Of a DNA stretch of 64,000 bases, positions 53,747 through 63,800 are shown piece by piece. The notes under the pieces are model-generated. The model saw nothing but the letters and a program-made list of their open reading frames with translations. It did not search any database and was not told the origin of the DNA. The stretch comes from a bacterium. GTDB taxonomy: Bacteria > Bacillota > Bacilli > Lactobacillales > Streptococcaceae. Position 1 is the stretch's first letter; each line of letters begins with the position of its first letter. The stretch spans positions 144,784 through 208,783 of the forward strand of contig CAJNBT010000002.1 in NCBI GenBank assembly GCA_905221085.1. Direction: 5' to 3'. The position numbers and the translations under genes were made by a program.

Positions 53747-56700
53747 ATGAAAGACATTTTTAATAAACGTCAACGCTTTTCGATTCGAAAGTTTTCGGTT
53801 GGAGTGGCTTCTGTATTAATAGGAATTGCCTTGTTTACACCATCCCAGGGAGTACTTGCTTCTACGGAAAATAATGTGGCAACAGAGATAGGGGCTAATT
53901 CTGAAAAGGAGAATGCGACCCCTACTGTGGAGAAAAAAGAAGAGAATCAAAATTCACCAGAGAATCAAGGTGCTATCTCCAGTCCAGCTCCAAAAGATAC
54001 TCCAATAGGATCTACAAGGACTACAGAACTCGAGACATCTGGGAATAAAGAAAATAATAGCTTGACCACAGGGGCTTTCGTGGCAGGTGAAGACAGATCA
54101 AGCACTTCAGCGGTGAGAGCAGCATCAAATCCTTCCGAGATTAAAAAATATGAATTGACTAAGGAAGATGCTAAAAAAATCAAAGCAGGAGTAATCGGTT
54201 CAGAAGGTAATAAGCTTGACAGTTTGTTATTAAACGGCCCTGAGTTAAGTCCAGAAGCTTATACAGATGATGATTACTTGAAGGATAAAGATGAACTTTA
54301 TATTTATGAAAAAGGCGGGAAAAAGTATGTAGGCTATAATAGTCATCCCTTATTAGAAGATACTGATGGTGATGGTATTATTGACAGTAAAGAAAAGCCA
54401 GATGAAAAATTAAAATGGAATGTCAGTGAGCGGGATATGATTATGTTCATGGAATTGTCCTACCGTGATGATAATTACATTGATAGAGTGCTGAATCATA
54501 AGAAACCCTTAACAGAGTCAGAGTTATATAAAAAGAATGGTGACAGTAGACCACGTTATGAGTATATGATGATGAATAAGGAATTGGGTCCTTATTGGGA
54601 AAGGAAAAAAAGTTATCATACCTCCAGTGGACTAGATGCTGTCTTGTATGAAACTAAGAGTGATTTCTCATATTTACCAAATGGAACTGCACAAGTATTA
54701 GCCTTTCGTGGAACAAGTGATGCCAAAGATATAGGAACTGATATAACACTTGGATTAGGAAGCAATCCTCAACAAGGAATCGATGCAGAAAATATCATGC
54801 GTGAACTGGCTAAAGATAAGAGTATTACCAATCTATATTTGACAGGACACTCTTTAGGAGGATATTTAGTACAACGGGCAATGGTTGAAGCCTATCAGTT
54901 GGCATATTCTGACAGCAGAGTCATGTCTTCTAAAGAACAGCGGGCTTATAGAAACTTTTATAATAATGTATTAAAAAAAGGAACAACCTTTAATGCCCCA
55001 AAAGTGAGGACAAGTTATTTCTCATCATCTGAATTTTGGCAAAAAGGATTAGACAGTAAAAACATAGCTAAGTCTGGAAAAATGACACATTATATAGTTA
55101 ATAATGATTCTACTATAGGAAAAAGTGTCAGTAATGATAGTGATGTTGTCATAAATGTTGGGGATACAAAAGGAGGTCATAGTTCACGTTCTTATTTTGA
55201 AGCCGATATGATTAATAGACGATCAGAGTTCATGTCTGGGAAACGAATTTCCTTAGATGGGACAGGTTATCAAGATAAAAAAATGACAACAGCTAAATCT
55301 GTAGAAAAAGTTGGAGAAACTGCTGTATACAGTAAACGCGGAGATGACATCATTAAGTTAACAACTGTGAGTATCAAAGATCCTGATACAGGGCAGATTA
55401 CTAAAAATACACTTGATGAAGTGTTCAAGAAAGATGGTGCCAAATCAACAGTTGTGGTTACGTCAATCGAGCCAAGTGTTCGTTATGAAAAAGACGCTAC
55501 GAGAGCTAAAGGCGGAAAAAATGTAACAACAGCTGGTACTTCAGGCACTAGAACAGTCACTACAACTTATACTGTTAACCCTGCAGACGGTAGCCTCATT
55601 CCGCATGAGGGCAAACCCGTCATCAAACAGTCAACTCCTACGGTGGTCAAAGTTCCAGCCAAAGATGAGGTTGAGTACCTCAAAGACGGTGATGATGTTG
55701 TTAAGAAGACAACCACTTACGCGGTCAATGCAAGTACAGGAGCTCTTACTCCAACAGTAAGGAAAGATGTTGCCAATCCAAAAGGTGCCAAATCTAAAAT
55801 TGTGGTTACACCACTTAAGCCAAATGTTCGTTATGAAAAAGACGCCACAAGAGCCAAAGGTGAAGCAAAAATCACAGTAGCTGGTAGTTCAGGCACTAGA
55901 ACAGTCACTACAACTTATACTGTTAACCCTGCAGACGGTAGCCTCATTCCGCATGAGGGCAAACCCGTCATCAAACAGTCAACTCCTACGGTGGTCAAAG
56001 TTCCAGCCAAAGATGAGGTTGAGTACCTCAAAGACGGTGATGATGTTGTTAAGAAGACAACCACTTACGCGGTCAATGCAAGTACAGGTGACCTGACTCC
56101 AACAGAGACAACAGAAATCTTCAAGAGAAACGGCGCTAAATCTACAGTTGTTGTTACGCCGATCAAGCCAAGTATCCGTTATGAAAAAGACGCCACAAGA
56201 TCCAAAGGTGAAACTAATGTAACAACAGCTGGTACTTCAGGTACAAGAACAGTAACTACCACCTACACGGTTAATCCTACAGATGGTAGCCTTATTCCAC
56301 ATGAAGGAAAACCAGTTATCAAATCGTCAACTCCTACGGTGGTCAAAGTTCCAGCCAAAGATGAGGTTGAATACCTCAAAGACGGCGATGACGTTGTTAA
56401 GAAGACTACAAGCTACCAAGTCAATGCGAGTACAGGTGACCTGACTCCAACAGAGAAGAAGGAAATCTTAAAACAAAATGGCGCTAAATCTAAAGTTGTC
56501 GTTACCTCAATAGAGCCAAGTGTACGTTATGAAAAAGACGCCACAAGAGCTAAAGGTGAAGCTAATGTAACAACAGCTGGTACTCCAGGGACAAGTACAG
56601 TAACTACAACCTATACTGTTAATCCGACAGATGGTAGCCTCGTTCCGCATGAAGAACCAGCAGTGGTAGTCCCACCAAAACCGACAGTGGTCAAGGTGCC

Positions 56701-59700
56701 AGCTCAAGATGAGGTTGAATACCTCAAAGACGGCGACGACATTGTTAAGAAGACAACCAGCTACCAAGTCAATGCAAGTACAGGTGACCTGACTCCAACA
56801 GAGACAACAGAAATCTTCAAGAGAAACGGCGCTAAATCTACAGTTGTTGTTACGCCGATCAAGCCAAGTATCCGTTATGAAAAAGACGCCACAAGATCCA
56901 AAGGTGAAACTAATGTAACAACGGCTGGTACTCCAGGTACTAGAACAGTCACTACAACTTATACTGTTAATCCGACAGATGGTAGCCTCGTTCCGCATGA
57001 AGAACCAGCAGTGGTAGTCTCATCAAAACCGACAGTGGTCAAGGTGCCAGCAAAAGATGAGGTTGAATATCTCAAAGAAGGCGATAATGTGGTTAAAAAG
57101 ACAACCACTTACGCGGTCAATGCAAGTACAGGTGACCTGACTCCAACAGAGACAACAGAAATCTTCAAGAGAAACGGCGCTAAATCAACAGTAGTGGTTA
57201 CGCCGATCAAGCCAAGTGTCCGTTATGAAAAAGACGCTACGAGAGCCAAAGGTGGGGCAAATGTAACAGAAGCTGGTACTCTAGGCACTAGAACAGTAAC
57301 CACAACCTATACTGTGAATCCGACAGATGGTAGCCTCGTTCCGCATGAAGAACCAGCAGTGGTAGTCTCATCAAAACCGACAGTGGTCAAGGTGCCAGCC
57401 AAAGACAAAGTCGTAGAAACACCGATTGAACCAGAAGTGGAATACGTTGAAGATGTTGAAAAAGACTTCGGTACACCAGATGAGCGTACTGAGGGTGAAA
57501 AAGGTAAGACAGTTACTACCACCACTTATGATGTAGATCCAAAGGACGGTCATATCACAGAGCACCTTGGTACTCCAGTCGTCACCCCAGCAGGTAAGAC
57601 AATCGTTAAAGTAGGAGCTAAAACTAAGGTTGAACGTAATAAGGATGACCAGAGTCGTGATGTGATTGATACCATTACCTATGAAGTTGATCCAAAAACA
57701 GGTAAGGTAACTCCTATAACAGTTCGAACATATGGAATAACGAAAGAACCAACAACTGAGACAAGATCTGTACCATCCCCTGTTGTCTATGAAAAAGACG
57801 ATAGTCGTGACAAAGATTCAGAACCAGTTAGAAAAGCAGGAACTCCTGGAGAAGAAACGATTACCACAACGTACACAGTAGATCCGAAGACTGGTAAGAT
57901 AAGGTCTGTAGTTGGTCAACCAGTTCGTACGAAAGAACCAACGAATACAGTCGTTAAAGTTGGTGCTAAAGACAAAGTCGTAGAAACGCCGATTGAACCA
58001 GAAGTGGAATACGTTGAAGATGTTGAAAAAGATTTCGGTACACCAGATGAGCGTACTGAGGGTGAAAAAGGTAAGACAGTTACTACCACCACTTATGATG
58101 TAGATCCAAAGGACGGTCATATTACAGAGCACCTTAGTAATCCAGTTGTCACCCCAGCAGGTAAGACAATCGTTAAAGTTGGTGCTAAAACTAAGGTTGA
58201 ACATTCTAAAGATCCTGAAGGCCGTGATGTGATTGATACCATTACCTATGGAGTTGATCTAAAAACAGGTAAGGTAACTCCTACAACAGTTCGAACATAT
58301 GGAATAGCGAAAGAACCAACGACTGAGACAAGACCTGTACCATCCCCTGTTGTCTATGAAAAAGATGATACAAAAGAAAGAGGTACAACCCCAACTACTG
58401 TTAAAGGTGAGAATGGTGAAGATAGCATCACCACCACTTATACTGTAGATCCTAATACAGGCGCTATCACACCAACAGTAGGTGAGCCAGTTCGTACGAA
58501 AGAACCAACAGAAACAGTTGTCAAAGTAGGAACAAAACCGAAAGTAGAAAGAACAACAGATCTTGAAGGTCGAGAAGTCATCACTACGACAACGTACACA
58601 GTAGATCCTAAGACAGGAGAGGTAACTCCTACAACGACTAGAACGTATGGCCCAACAAGTAAAAAAGGTGAACCAGAAGTTCAAACAGAAACCCCAGAAT
58701 ACACAAATTCAATCTCGTCAAACGGAGTGGATGGAAACGGGAACTTAATAGATCCGCCAACAGTTGAATTACCAGAATTCAATGGTGGAGTGAATGGTGT
58801 ATTACCGGATTCAATTGAATTGCCAGAGTTAATGATTGAGGTTCGCTGGATTGATGAAGCTGGAAATGGATTGAAATCATCTGTTAAGACAGGTAATGAA
58901 AAGGATGCTGAACATGGTTCAATTTTGGGATATGAATTTGTACGAACTGTGATTGCTGAAAATGAACCCGTAATGACCCACATTTTCAGAAAAGTAAGTG
59001 GAACTCCAACTCCAAATCCAGCAACTCCACCTAAGGTAACAGCTGAAAACGGTGAACTGCCTTCTCCAATCACTTTACCAGAAGTAACTATTGAGGTTCG
59101 CTGGATTGATGAAGCTGGAAATGGATTGAAATCATCTGTTAAGACAGGTAATGAAAAGGATGCTGAACATGGTTCAATTTTGGGATATGAATTTGTACGA
59201 ACTGTGATTGCTGAAAATGAACCCGTAATGACCCACATTTTTAGAAAAGTAAGTGGAACTCCAACTCCAAATCCAGCAACTCCACCTAGGGTAATAGCTG
59301 AAAACGGTGAACTGCCTGCTCCAATCACTTTACCAGAAGTAACTATTGAGGTTCGATGGATTGATGAAGACGGGAATGTATTGAAACCATCCCTTAAGAC
59401 AGGTAGTGAAAAGGATGCTGAACATGGTTCAATTTTGGGATATGAATTTGTACGGACTGTGATTGCTGAAAATGAACCCGTAATGACTCACGTTTTCAGC
59501 AAAGTAAGTGGAAATACAACTCCAACTCCAAATCCAGCAACTCCGCCTAAGGTAACAATTTTTGAAAATGGTCTATTACCAGATTCAATTGAATTGCCAG
59601 AGCTCATGATTGAGGTTCGATGGATTGGTGAAGATGGAAATGTATTGAAACCATCCCTTAAGACAGGTAGTGAAAAGGGTGCTGAACATGGATCAATTTC

Positions 59701-60112
59701 TGGATATGAATTTGTACGAACTGTGATTGATGAAAATGAACCAGTAATGACTCACATTTTCAGAAAAGTAAGTTCAAACACAACTCCAATTCTAGTAACA
59801 CCTGATACTGATGGAAATTTTGGTCACGATACACCTGCGCTAACAACTCCAGTTACGCCAGTAATACCTGATGCTAATGGAAATTCTGGTCAAGATACAG
59901 CTGTATCACCAACTCCAATTCCAGATGCAGTTACTCCGAACGCAAATCATGAAGATACTACAGATTTTATTGATAATAGAGCTAAGTCAAATAATTCTCA
60001 AAATGTATTGCCAAATACAGGAACAGAATCAAATGCGACTCTTGCATCTCTAGGGCTTCTTGGTATGTTAGGCGGTCTCGGACTTGCTCTTGGAAAGAAA
60101 AAAGAAGACTAA
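53747..60112 (+). CDS. LPXTG surface protein with class 3 lipase-like domain and three repeat families
   Basis: A 2,121-residue wall protein. YSIRK-type signal (FSIRKFSVGVAS at 11-22, cleavage near 38); acidic Ser/Thr/Glu linker to about 130; a DTDGDGIIDS type-3-thrombospondin-like calcium loop near residue 205; then an alpha/beta-hydrolase domain (about 220-500) with GHSLGG nucleophile Ser369, Asp454 (NNDSTIG) and His478 (KGGHSS) as the likely triad. Then six 116-residue repeats, two 189-residue G5-like repeats, four 85-88-residue MucBP-like repeats, and LPNTG at 2088 with helix and KKKED. The hydrolase probably attacks a lipid or ester at the surface; substrate unknown. I do not recognise a named pneumococcal homologue. 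Confidence 0.88.
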   Translation: MKDIFNKRQRFSIRKFSVGVASVLIGIALFTPSQGVLASTENNVATEIGANSEKENATPTVEKKEENQNSPENQGAISSPAPKDTPIGSTRTTELETSGNKENNSLTTGAFVAGEDRSSTSAVRAASNPSEIKKYELTKEDAKKIKAGVIGSEGNKLDSLLLNGPELSPEAYTDDDYLKDKDELYIYEKGGKKYVGYNSHPLLEDTDGDGIIDSKEKPDEKLKWNVSERDMIMFMELSYRDDNYIDRVLNHKKPLTESELYKKNGDSRPRYEYMMMNKELGPYWERKKSYHTSSGLDAVLYETKSDFSYLPNGTAQVLAFRGTSDAKDIGTDITLGLGSNPQQGIDAENIMRELAKDKSITNLYLTGHSLGGYLVQRAMVEAYQLAYSDSRVMSSKEQRAYRNFYNNVLKKGTTFNAPKVRTSYFSSSEFWQKGLDSKNIAKSGKMTHYIVNNDSTIGKSVSNDSDVVINVGDTKGGHSSRSYFEADMINRRSEFMSGKRISLDGTGYQDKKMTTAKSVEKVGETAVYSKRGDDIIKLTTVSIKDPDTGQITKNTLDEVFKKDGAKSTVVVTSIEPSVRYEKDATRAKGGKNVTTAGTSGTRTVTTTYTVNPADGSLIPHEGKPVIKQSTPTVVKVPAKDEVEYLKDGDDVVKKTTTYAVNASTGALTPTVRKDVANPKGAKSKIVVTPLKPNVRYEKDATRAKGEAKITVAGSSGTRTVTTTYTVNPADGSLIPHEGKPVIKQSTPTVVKVPAKDEVEYLKDGDDVVKKTTTYAVNASTGDLTPTETTEIFKRNGAKSTVVVTPIKPSIRYEKDATRSKGETNVTTAGTSGTRTVTTTYTVNPTDGSLIPHEGKPVIKSSTPTVVKVPAKDEVEYLKDGDDVVKKTTSYQVNASTGDLTPTEKKEILKQNGAKSKVVVTSIEPSVRYEKDATRAKGEANVTTAGTPGTSTVTTTYTVNPTDGSLVPHEEPAVVVPPKPTVVKVPAQDEVEYLKDGDDIVKKTTSYQVNASTGDLTPTETTEIFKRNGAKSTVVVTPIKPSIRYEKDATRSKGETNVTTAGTPGTRTVTTTYTVNPTDGSLVPHEEPAVVVSSKPTVVKVPAKDEVEYLKEGDNVVKKTTTYAVNASTGDLTPTETTEIFKRNGAKSTVVVTPIKPSVRYEKDATRAKGGANVTEAGTLGTRTVTTTYTVNPTDGSLVPHEEPAVVVSSKPTVVKVPAKDKVVETPIEPEVEYVEDVEKDFGTPDERTEGEKGKTVTTTTYDVDPKDGHITEHLGTPVVTPAGKTIVKVGAKTKVERNKDDQSRDVIDTITYEVDPKTGKVTPITVRTYGITKEPTTETRSVPSPVVYEKDDSRDKDSEPVRKAGTPGEETITTTYTVDPKTGKIRSVVGQPVRTKEPTNTVVKVGAKDKVVETPIEPEVEYVEDVEKDFGTPDERTEGEKGKTVTTTTYDVDPKDGHITEHLSNPVVTPAGKTIVKVGAKTKVEHSKDPEGRDVIDTITYGVDLKTGKVTPTTVRTYGIAKEPTTETRPVPSPVVYEKDDTKERGTTPTTVKGENGEDSITTTYTVDPNTGAITPTVGEPVRTKEPTETVVKVGTKPKVERTTDLEGREVITTTTYTVDPKTGEVTPTTTRTYGPTSKKGEPEVQTETPEYTNSISSNGVDGNGNLIDPPTVELPEFNGGVNGVLPDSIELPELMIEVRWIDEAGNGLKSSVKTGNEKDAEHGSILGYEFVRTVIAENEPVMTHIFRKVSGTPTPNPATPPKVTAENGELPSPITLPEVTIEVRWIDEAGNGLKSSVKTGNEKDAEHGSILGYEFVRTVIAENEPVMTHIFRKVSGTPTPNPATPPRVIAENGELPAPITLPEVTIEVRWIDEDGNVLKPSLKTGSEKDAEHGSILGYEFVRTVIAENEPVMTHVFSKVSGNTTPTPNPATPPKVTIFENGLLPDSIELPELMIEVRWIGEDGNVLKPSLKTGSEKGAEHGSISGYEFVRTVIDENEPVMTHIFRKVSSNTTPILVTPDTDGNFGHDTPALTTPVTPVIPDANGNSGQDTAVSPTPIPDAVTPNANHEDTTDFIDNRAKSNNSQNVLPNTGTESNATLASLGLLGMLGGLGLALGKKKED
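55316..57403 (+). repeat. Six tandem 348-bp repeats in the lipase-domain protein
   Basis: The GATGAGGTTGA landmark recurs at 55664, 56012, 56360, 56708 and 57056, exactly 348 bp apart, with a more diverged first unit from 55316. Some adjacent units share stretches of over 150 identical bases, indicating recent duplication. Confidence 0.93.
57404..58537 (+). repeat. Two tandem 567-bp G5-like repeats
   Basis: GACAAAGTCG recurs at 57404 and 57971, 567 bases (189 codons) apart. Each encodes VEYVEDVEKDFG... and a KVGAK turn, then a YEKDD segment; a partial third unit follows to about 58660. Confidence 0.85.
58796..59775 (+). repeat. Four tandem MucBP-like repeats
   Basis: ATTGAGGTTCG recurs at 58835, 59090, 59345 and 59609 (255, 255, 264 bp). 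Each encodes EVRWIDEDGN... to THIFRKVS, a MucBP-like fold, separated by Pro-rich linkers. Confidence 0.87.
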
Positions 60113-60171
60113 AAATTTAGTCACAAGATGAAATGTTCATTGTTAAGTGGACAATGAATGTAAAAGACCAA

Positions 60172-60216
60172 GAAACGGCCTTGTTCCTCATTTCAAGAGG
60201 TGCAAGGCTGTTCTTG
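60172..60216 (+). terminator. Terminator-like hairpin after the lipase-domain gene
   Basis: AACGGCCTTG pairs with CAAGGCTGTT (one wobble) over a 19-base loop; the T-run is short. Confidence 0.6.
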
Positions 60217-60251
60217 TACTCTCGGAAAAGTAGATAGTATTCGTAATAAGA

Positions 60252-60348
60252 TATAGTGGATTGAAATAAAATGTACGCAAATCGATTGGTCAATTTCTAA
60301 AAATGAATTAGGAGTCGTGTTGGACTATTCCAACTTCAATCCACTATA
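60252..60348. repeat. RUP-like small repeat
   Basis: A 97-base unit bounded by TATAGTGGATTGAA and its inverted copy TTCAATCCACTATA, with TA at both ends. Size and terminal repeats fit the RUP family, which is thought to be moved by IS630-Spn1 transposase. Confidence 0.7.
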
Positions 60349-60833
60349 CTTATTTGAAATCAAAGTTCCCCTTTTGTTGATAGACTATTCAAGAAATATT
60401 GTTGTATAAGTATATATTTTGAAATCATAGTCATGGGGAATCGATGCTAGGATTTTTAATTAAAACTATTATATATTTGTTTTTAAGACAGAAATTTATT
60501 TTTTTTTGATTTTGTAATAATATAAGGTTATATTTATAGGATATATCTGAAGAAAATCTTAAAATTAAGGGTAGGAGATCTATTGTTATGCAGAGTCATT
60601 TTAAATTATTATGGACTTGTTGGTTATGATTTTTAGAAATCGTTTTCTTAAAATCGTTGGATTTATATCATTATGTTTGATTAAATATGTTGAACATGGT
60701 ATAATTGAGTCGTGATAGCTGTGATGTATCATAAATGCTCATCATAGTAGGCTTCATGGGTGCATTACTATAAGAAGTGTAGCCGTGAAGATTACTTTTA
60801 ATTTGATTTTGTGTTTTAACATAAGGAGGAACA

Positions 60834-63800
60834 ATGGAAAATAAATCAAATTCGCTCAGTAGAATAAAGCGTCACCAACGTGAAAAGGTTTTGCGCTATT
60901 CTATTCGTAAATATAGTTTCGGTGCCGCTTCAGTTGCTGTTGCAGCGCTGATGTTTTTGGGTGCCCGCGTTGCGAGCGCGGATAGTGTGCTGCCAAACGC
61001 TCCACAATCTAATACGGCTAATGCGGGTGTAGTGAACCCTAAAGATAAGGTCGATTCGCCTGTGGATGTTGCAGCATCTACTGAAAACAAAGTAGATGCA
61101 GGGAATCAAGCGCTTACAACTGCTGCACCTAGTGCGTCTACAGTTGATAAAGCCAAGTTGAAAAAAGTAGTTGAAGAGTTAAATGTTCTTCTTTCAACTA
61201 AATTAAACCTTGACGAGTCAGTAGTATCGCCTGTTAAAGACAGACTTCAAAAAGGGAAAGAAGCCCTAGAAAGTTCTGAGCTAGCTCAAAAGGATATCGA
61301 TGAACTTGTAGAACTCTTGTCTAAAGATGTGACAGTCGTATCAGCTGCTAAGGAAGCAACTGAGGTTCAAGTTGATAAACAAGCAGATAAAACTGAGAAG
61401 CCAGCTGACAATCTAGCAAGTCAAACTTCTCCTGAAGTCAGCGCAAGCGAAGAAAGCCAAACTGTATCAGCTAAAAAAGATGCTTTGAAAGTATCTGTAG
61501 ATCAATTGCAGGCAGCTGTTTTGGAATTGCCTGAGCATGAGACTAGCAAAGAAGTTCTTGAAAAAGCCAATGAACTATTGGGCTTGGCTCAAGGTGTTCT
61601 TGAAAATACAACAGTTTCTCTGAACGATGTTGAAGATATGACAAAACGTGTGAAGAGAATGTTTACTTCTGTTAAAAATGCTACAACGCGTTTGAATTCA
61701 GGTGCTCGTGACTCACGTAATGGTCAGAGAATGGCTCAAGGTACACAGTTTAGAGCTTATACAGCAACTAGCTCATCTGGGGCAATGAAGAACGTTAGAT
61801 ACTTTGCATCGGTTGATAAAAATACTAACGGTGGATCATATTTAAGGAATGATGATCCTGAATTTACAGAAAGAAAGACCGTAGTTAAATCAAGATATGA
61901 ACAAAATAGTTCAGGCAGATGGATGGTCTATGATGTCTACTTCAATAATAATGGGAAGGCTATGGTAGATCAATCTTATGGTCAGCATTATTATTTCCAA
62001 CCTCCATTTAATATCATGGATCCTTCAAATACGGTAACGAATTTAACGATTACTCGTTATCGAAATGTTGATGGCAATCCTAATAGAAAGCTTTCTGATG
62101 GAGGTAGCGGATTCCAACAGGTTGGAAGTACAGTTACAATTAGTAAGCCATGGGAACAGAAAGATAGACTCTTTGATAATGATAGAAGATCTCTATATGA
62201 TCCAAACTCAGGAGTAACTCGTGAAAATCAAAAATGGTATGTGTTTAAACGTAACCAAAATGATGGATATTTAGATTCGATTGTAAGAAAAACAGATGGA
62301 AATTATACTGGTGGGGTCAGTTATACTCTTGGAATGGAAGTCGGTAAGGCAGACGTAGATTATGCGATCCATATGACCGCTAGAGTAAAATTGAGGGATA
62401 ATGTAACAGACCAACAAGCTGCTAATGGTAATGTCTATGCAGCCTCTGTAACATCAGGACGAACTACGAATCAATCATATATTGTAGGTTCTCGAGGAAC
62501 AAGTGTAAAAGCAGAGCCAGATGCACCAAAAGACCCAATTAAAGGTCAAACAGTTACAAAAACAGTAGGAGATAACCCAGGAGATCCACTCAACCCTGTA
62601 TCTGAAGGTTATGTTAAACATGGAAAAAACGGAACTTTCCCTCCAGGTATGGAGTGGAAATGGGCAGGTGATCGTTCACCAAGTACAGCACAAGCCGGAG
62701 TATTCAAGTATACTTCTATTGCCATTTATCAAGACAAGACTAAATCAACTGATCCCGGTTCTGGTTCAGATGGAACAGTTACATTAAACGTTAAACCGAA
62801 AAAACCGGCTATTACAACAAATCTTGACCATAAAAAAGGCTCACCAGGTCAACAAATTACTGTAAATGTCCAAAACGGAGTGCCAGCCGGTTCGACAGTT
62901 AACCTTTACGATGGTACTAAACTTATCGGAACTGGAAAAACCACTGGAACTACTGCAACAGTTACAGTTGCAGAGCCTCTAACAGGAAATCCTATTACAG
63001 CTGAAACAGTAGTTACTAATACTAATGGAACAGTAAAATCTGATAAAAGTGATCCTGTTACTCCGACAGAAGCGCCAGATACACAACGACCTACAGTAAC
63101 AATCTCACCAGCTGAGAAAACAGTAGTAGAAGGACAAACTGTAACCTTCACAGTAACAGCAACAGATGATAAAAGTGTTACTATCGATCCTGCTGATTTC
63201 CTTAAACAATATGGTGATAGACTTGTTTCAAATGATAATGTAAAAATTACTCAAACTGAAAAAGTAACGACAATTACTATTAGAACTAAGAAAGAAGACA
63301 TTGGTAAACCACATACGATTACTTTCGGAGCTCATGATGATGCAGGTAATAAAGCTGAGCCTGCAACCTTTACTTTCAATGTAACACCAGCTGACGAGAT
63401 ACCACCAACAATTACTAATTTGACAGTTAATAGTGGTGCAGAAATTGATAGTACTAACCCACGTAAGATTGTCGTTTATCGTGAAGAAGAGTTTAGCGTT
63501 GATGTGAACTTAACTGATAACAGTGGTCGCTTGAATAAAGTTAAGGTAAACGATAATGCCTTAATTACCTCTCCATCAGGTGATTTTGAGGTTACTAATG
63601 GTGGTCGTCTTGACCTTCCTGCTAATGGTACAAGTATCAACTTTACCAATAAATCTAACAATTTGGGACAAGATGGCAATGCGACAGATACTAACCCATA
63701 TAAAGTTAATATTTCAGGTCATGTTGGTAAAGATCAGGTTGTCAATGCTAATGCTAGCAAAAATATCTGGAATCGTTATATTTCTGGATATGACCAAGCA

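Larger units (their letters stand above)
60113..60833. promoter_or_regulatory. Gap with terminator, RUP-like element and promoter of next surface gene
   Basis: No gene is seen. It holds a terminator-like hairpin (60172-60216), the RUP-like element, an AT-rich stretch, then a promoter TTGATT-17-TGG-TATAAT (hexamers 60677-60682 and 60700-60705) and a leader of about 120 bases with a CTTCATGG/CCGTGAAG hairpin and AAGGAGGA. Confidence 0.7.

Noticed and set aside
56507..58684. Long minus-strand frames within the surface-protein repeats
   Set aside because: Shadows created by repetitive codon pattern; no ribosome site or family resemblance.
55316..59775. CRISPR-like array
   Set aside because: The repeats are long in-frame protein repeats, without short repeats and unique spacers; no cas genes are seen.
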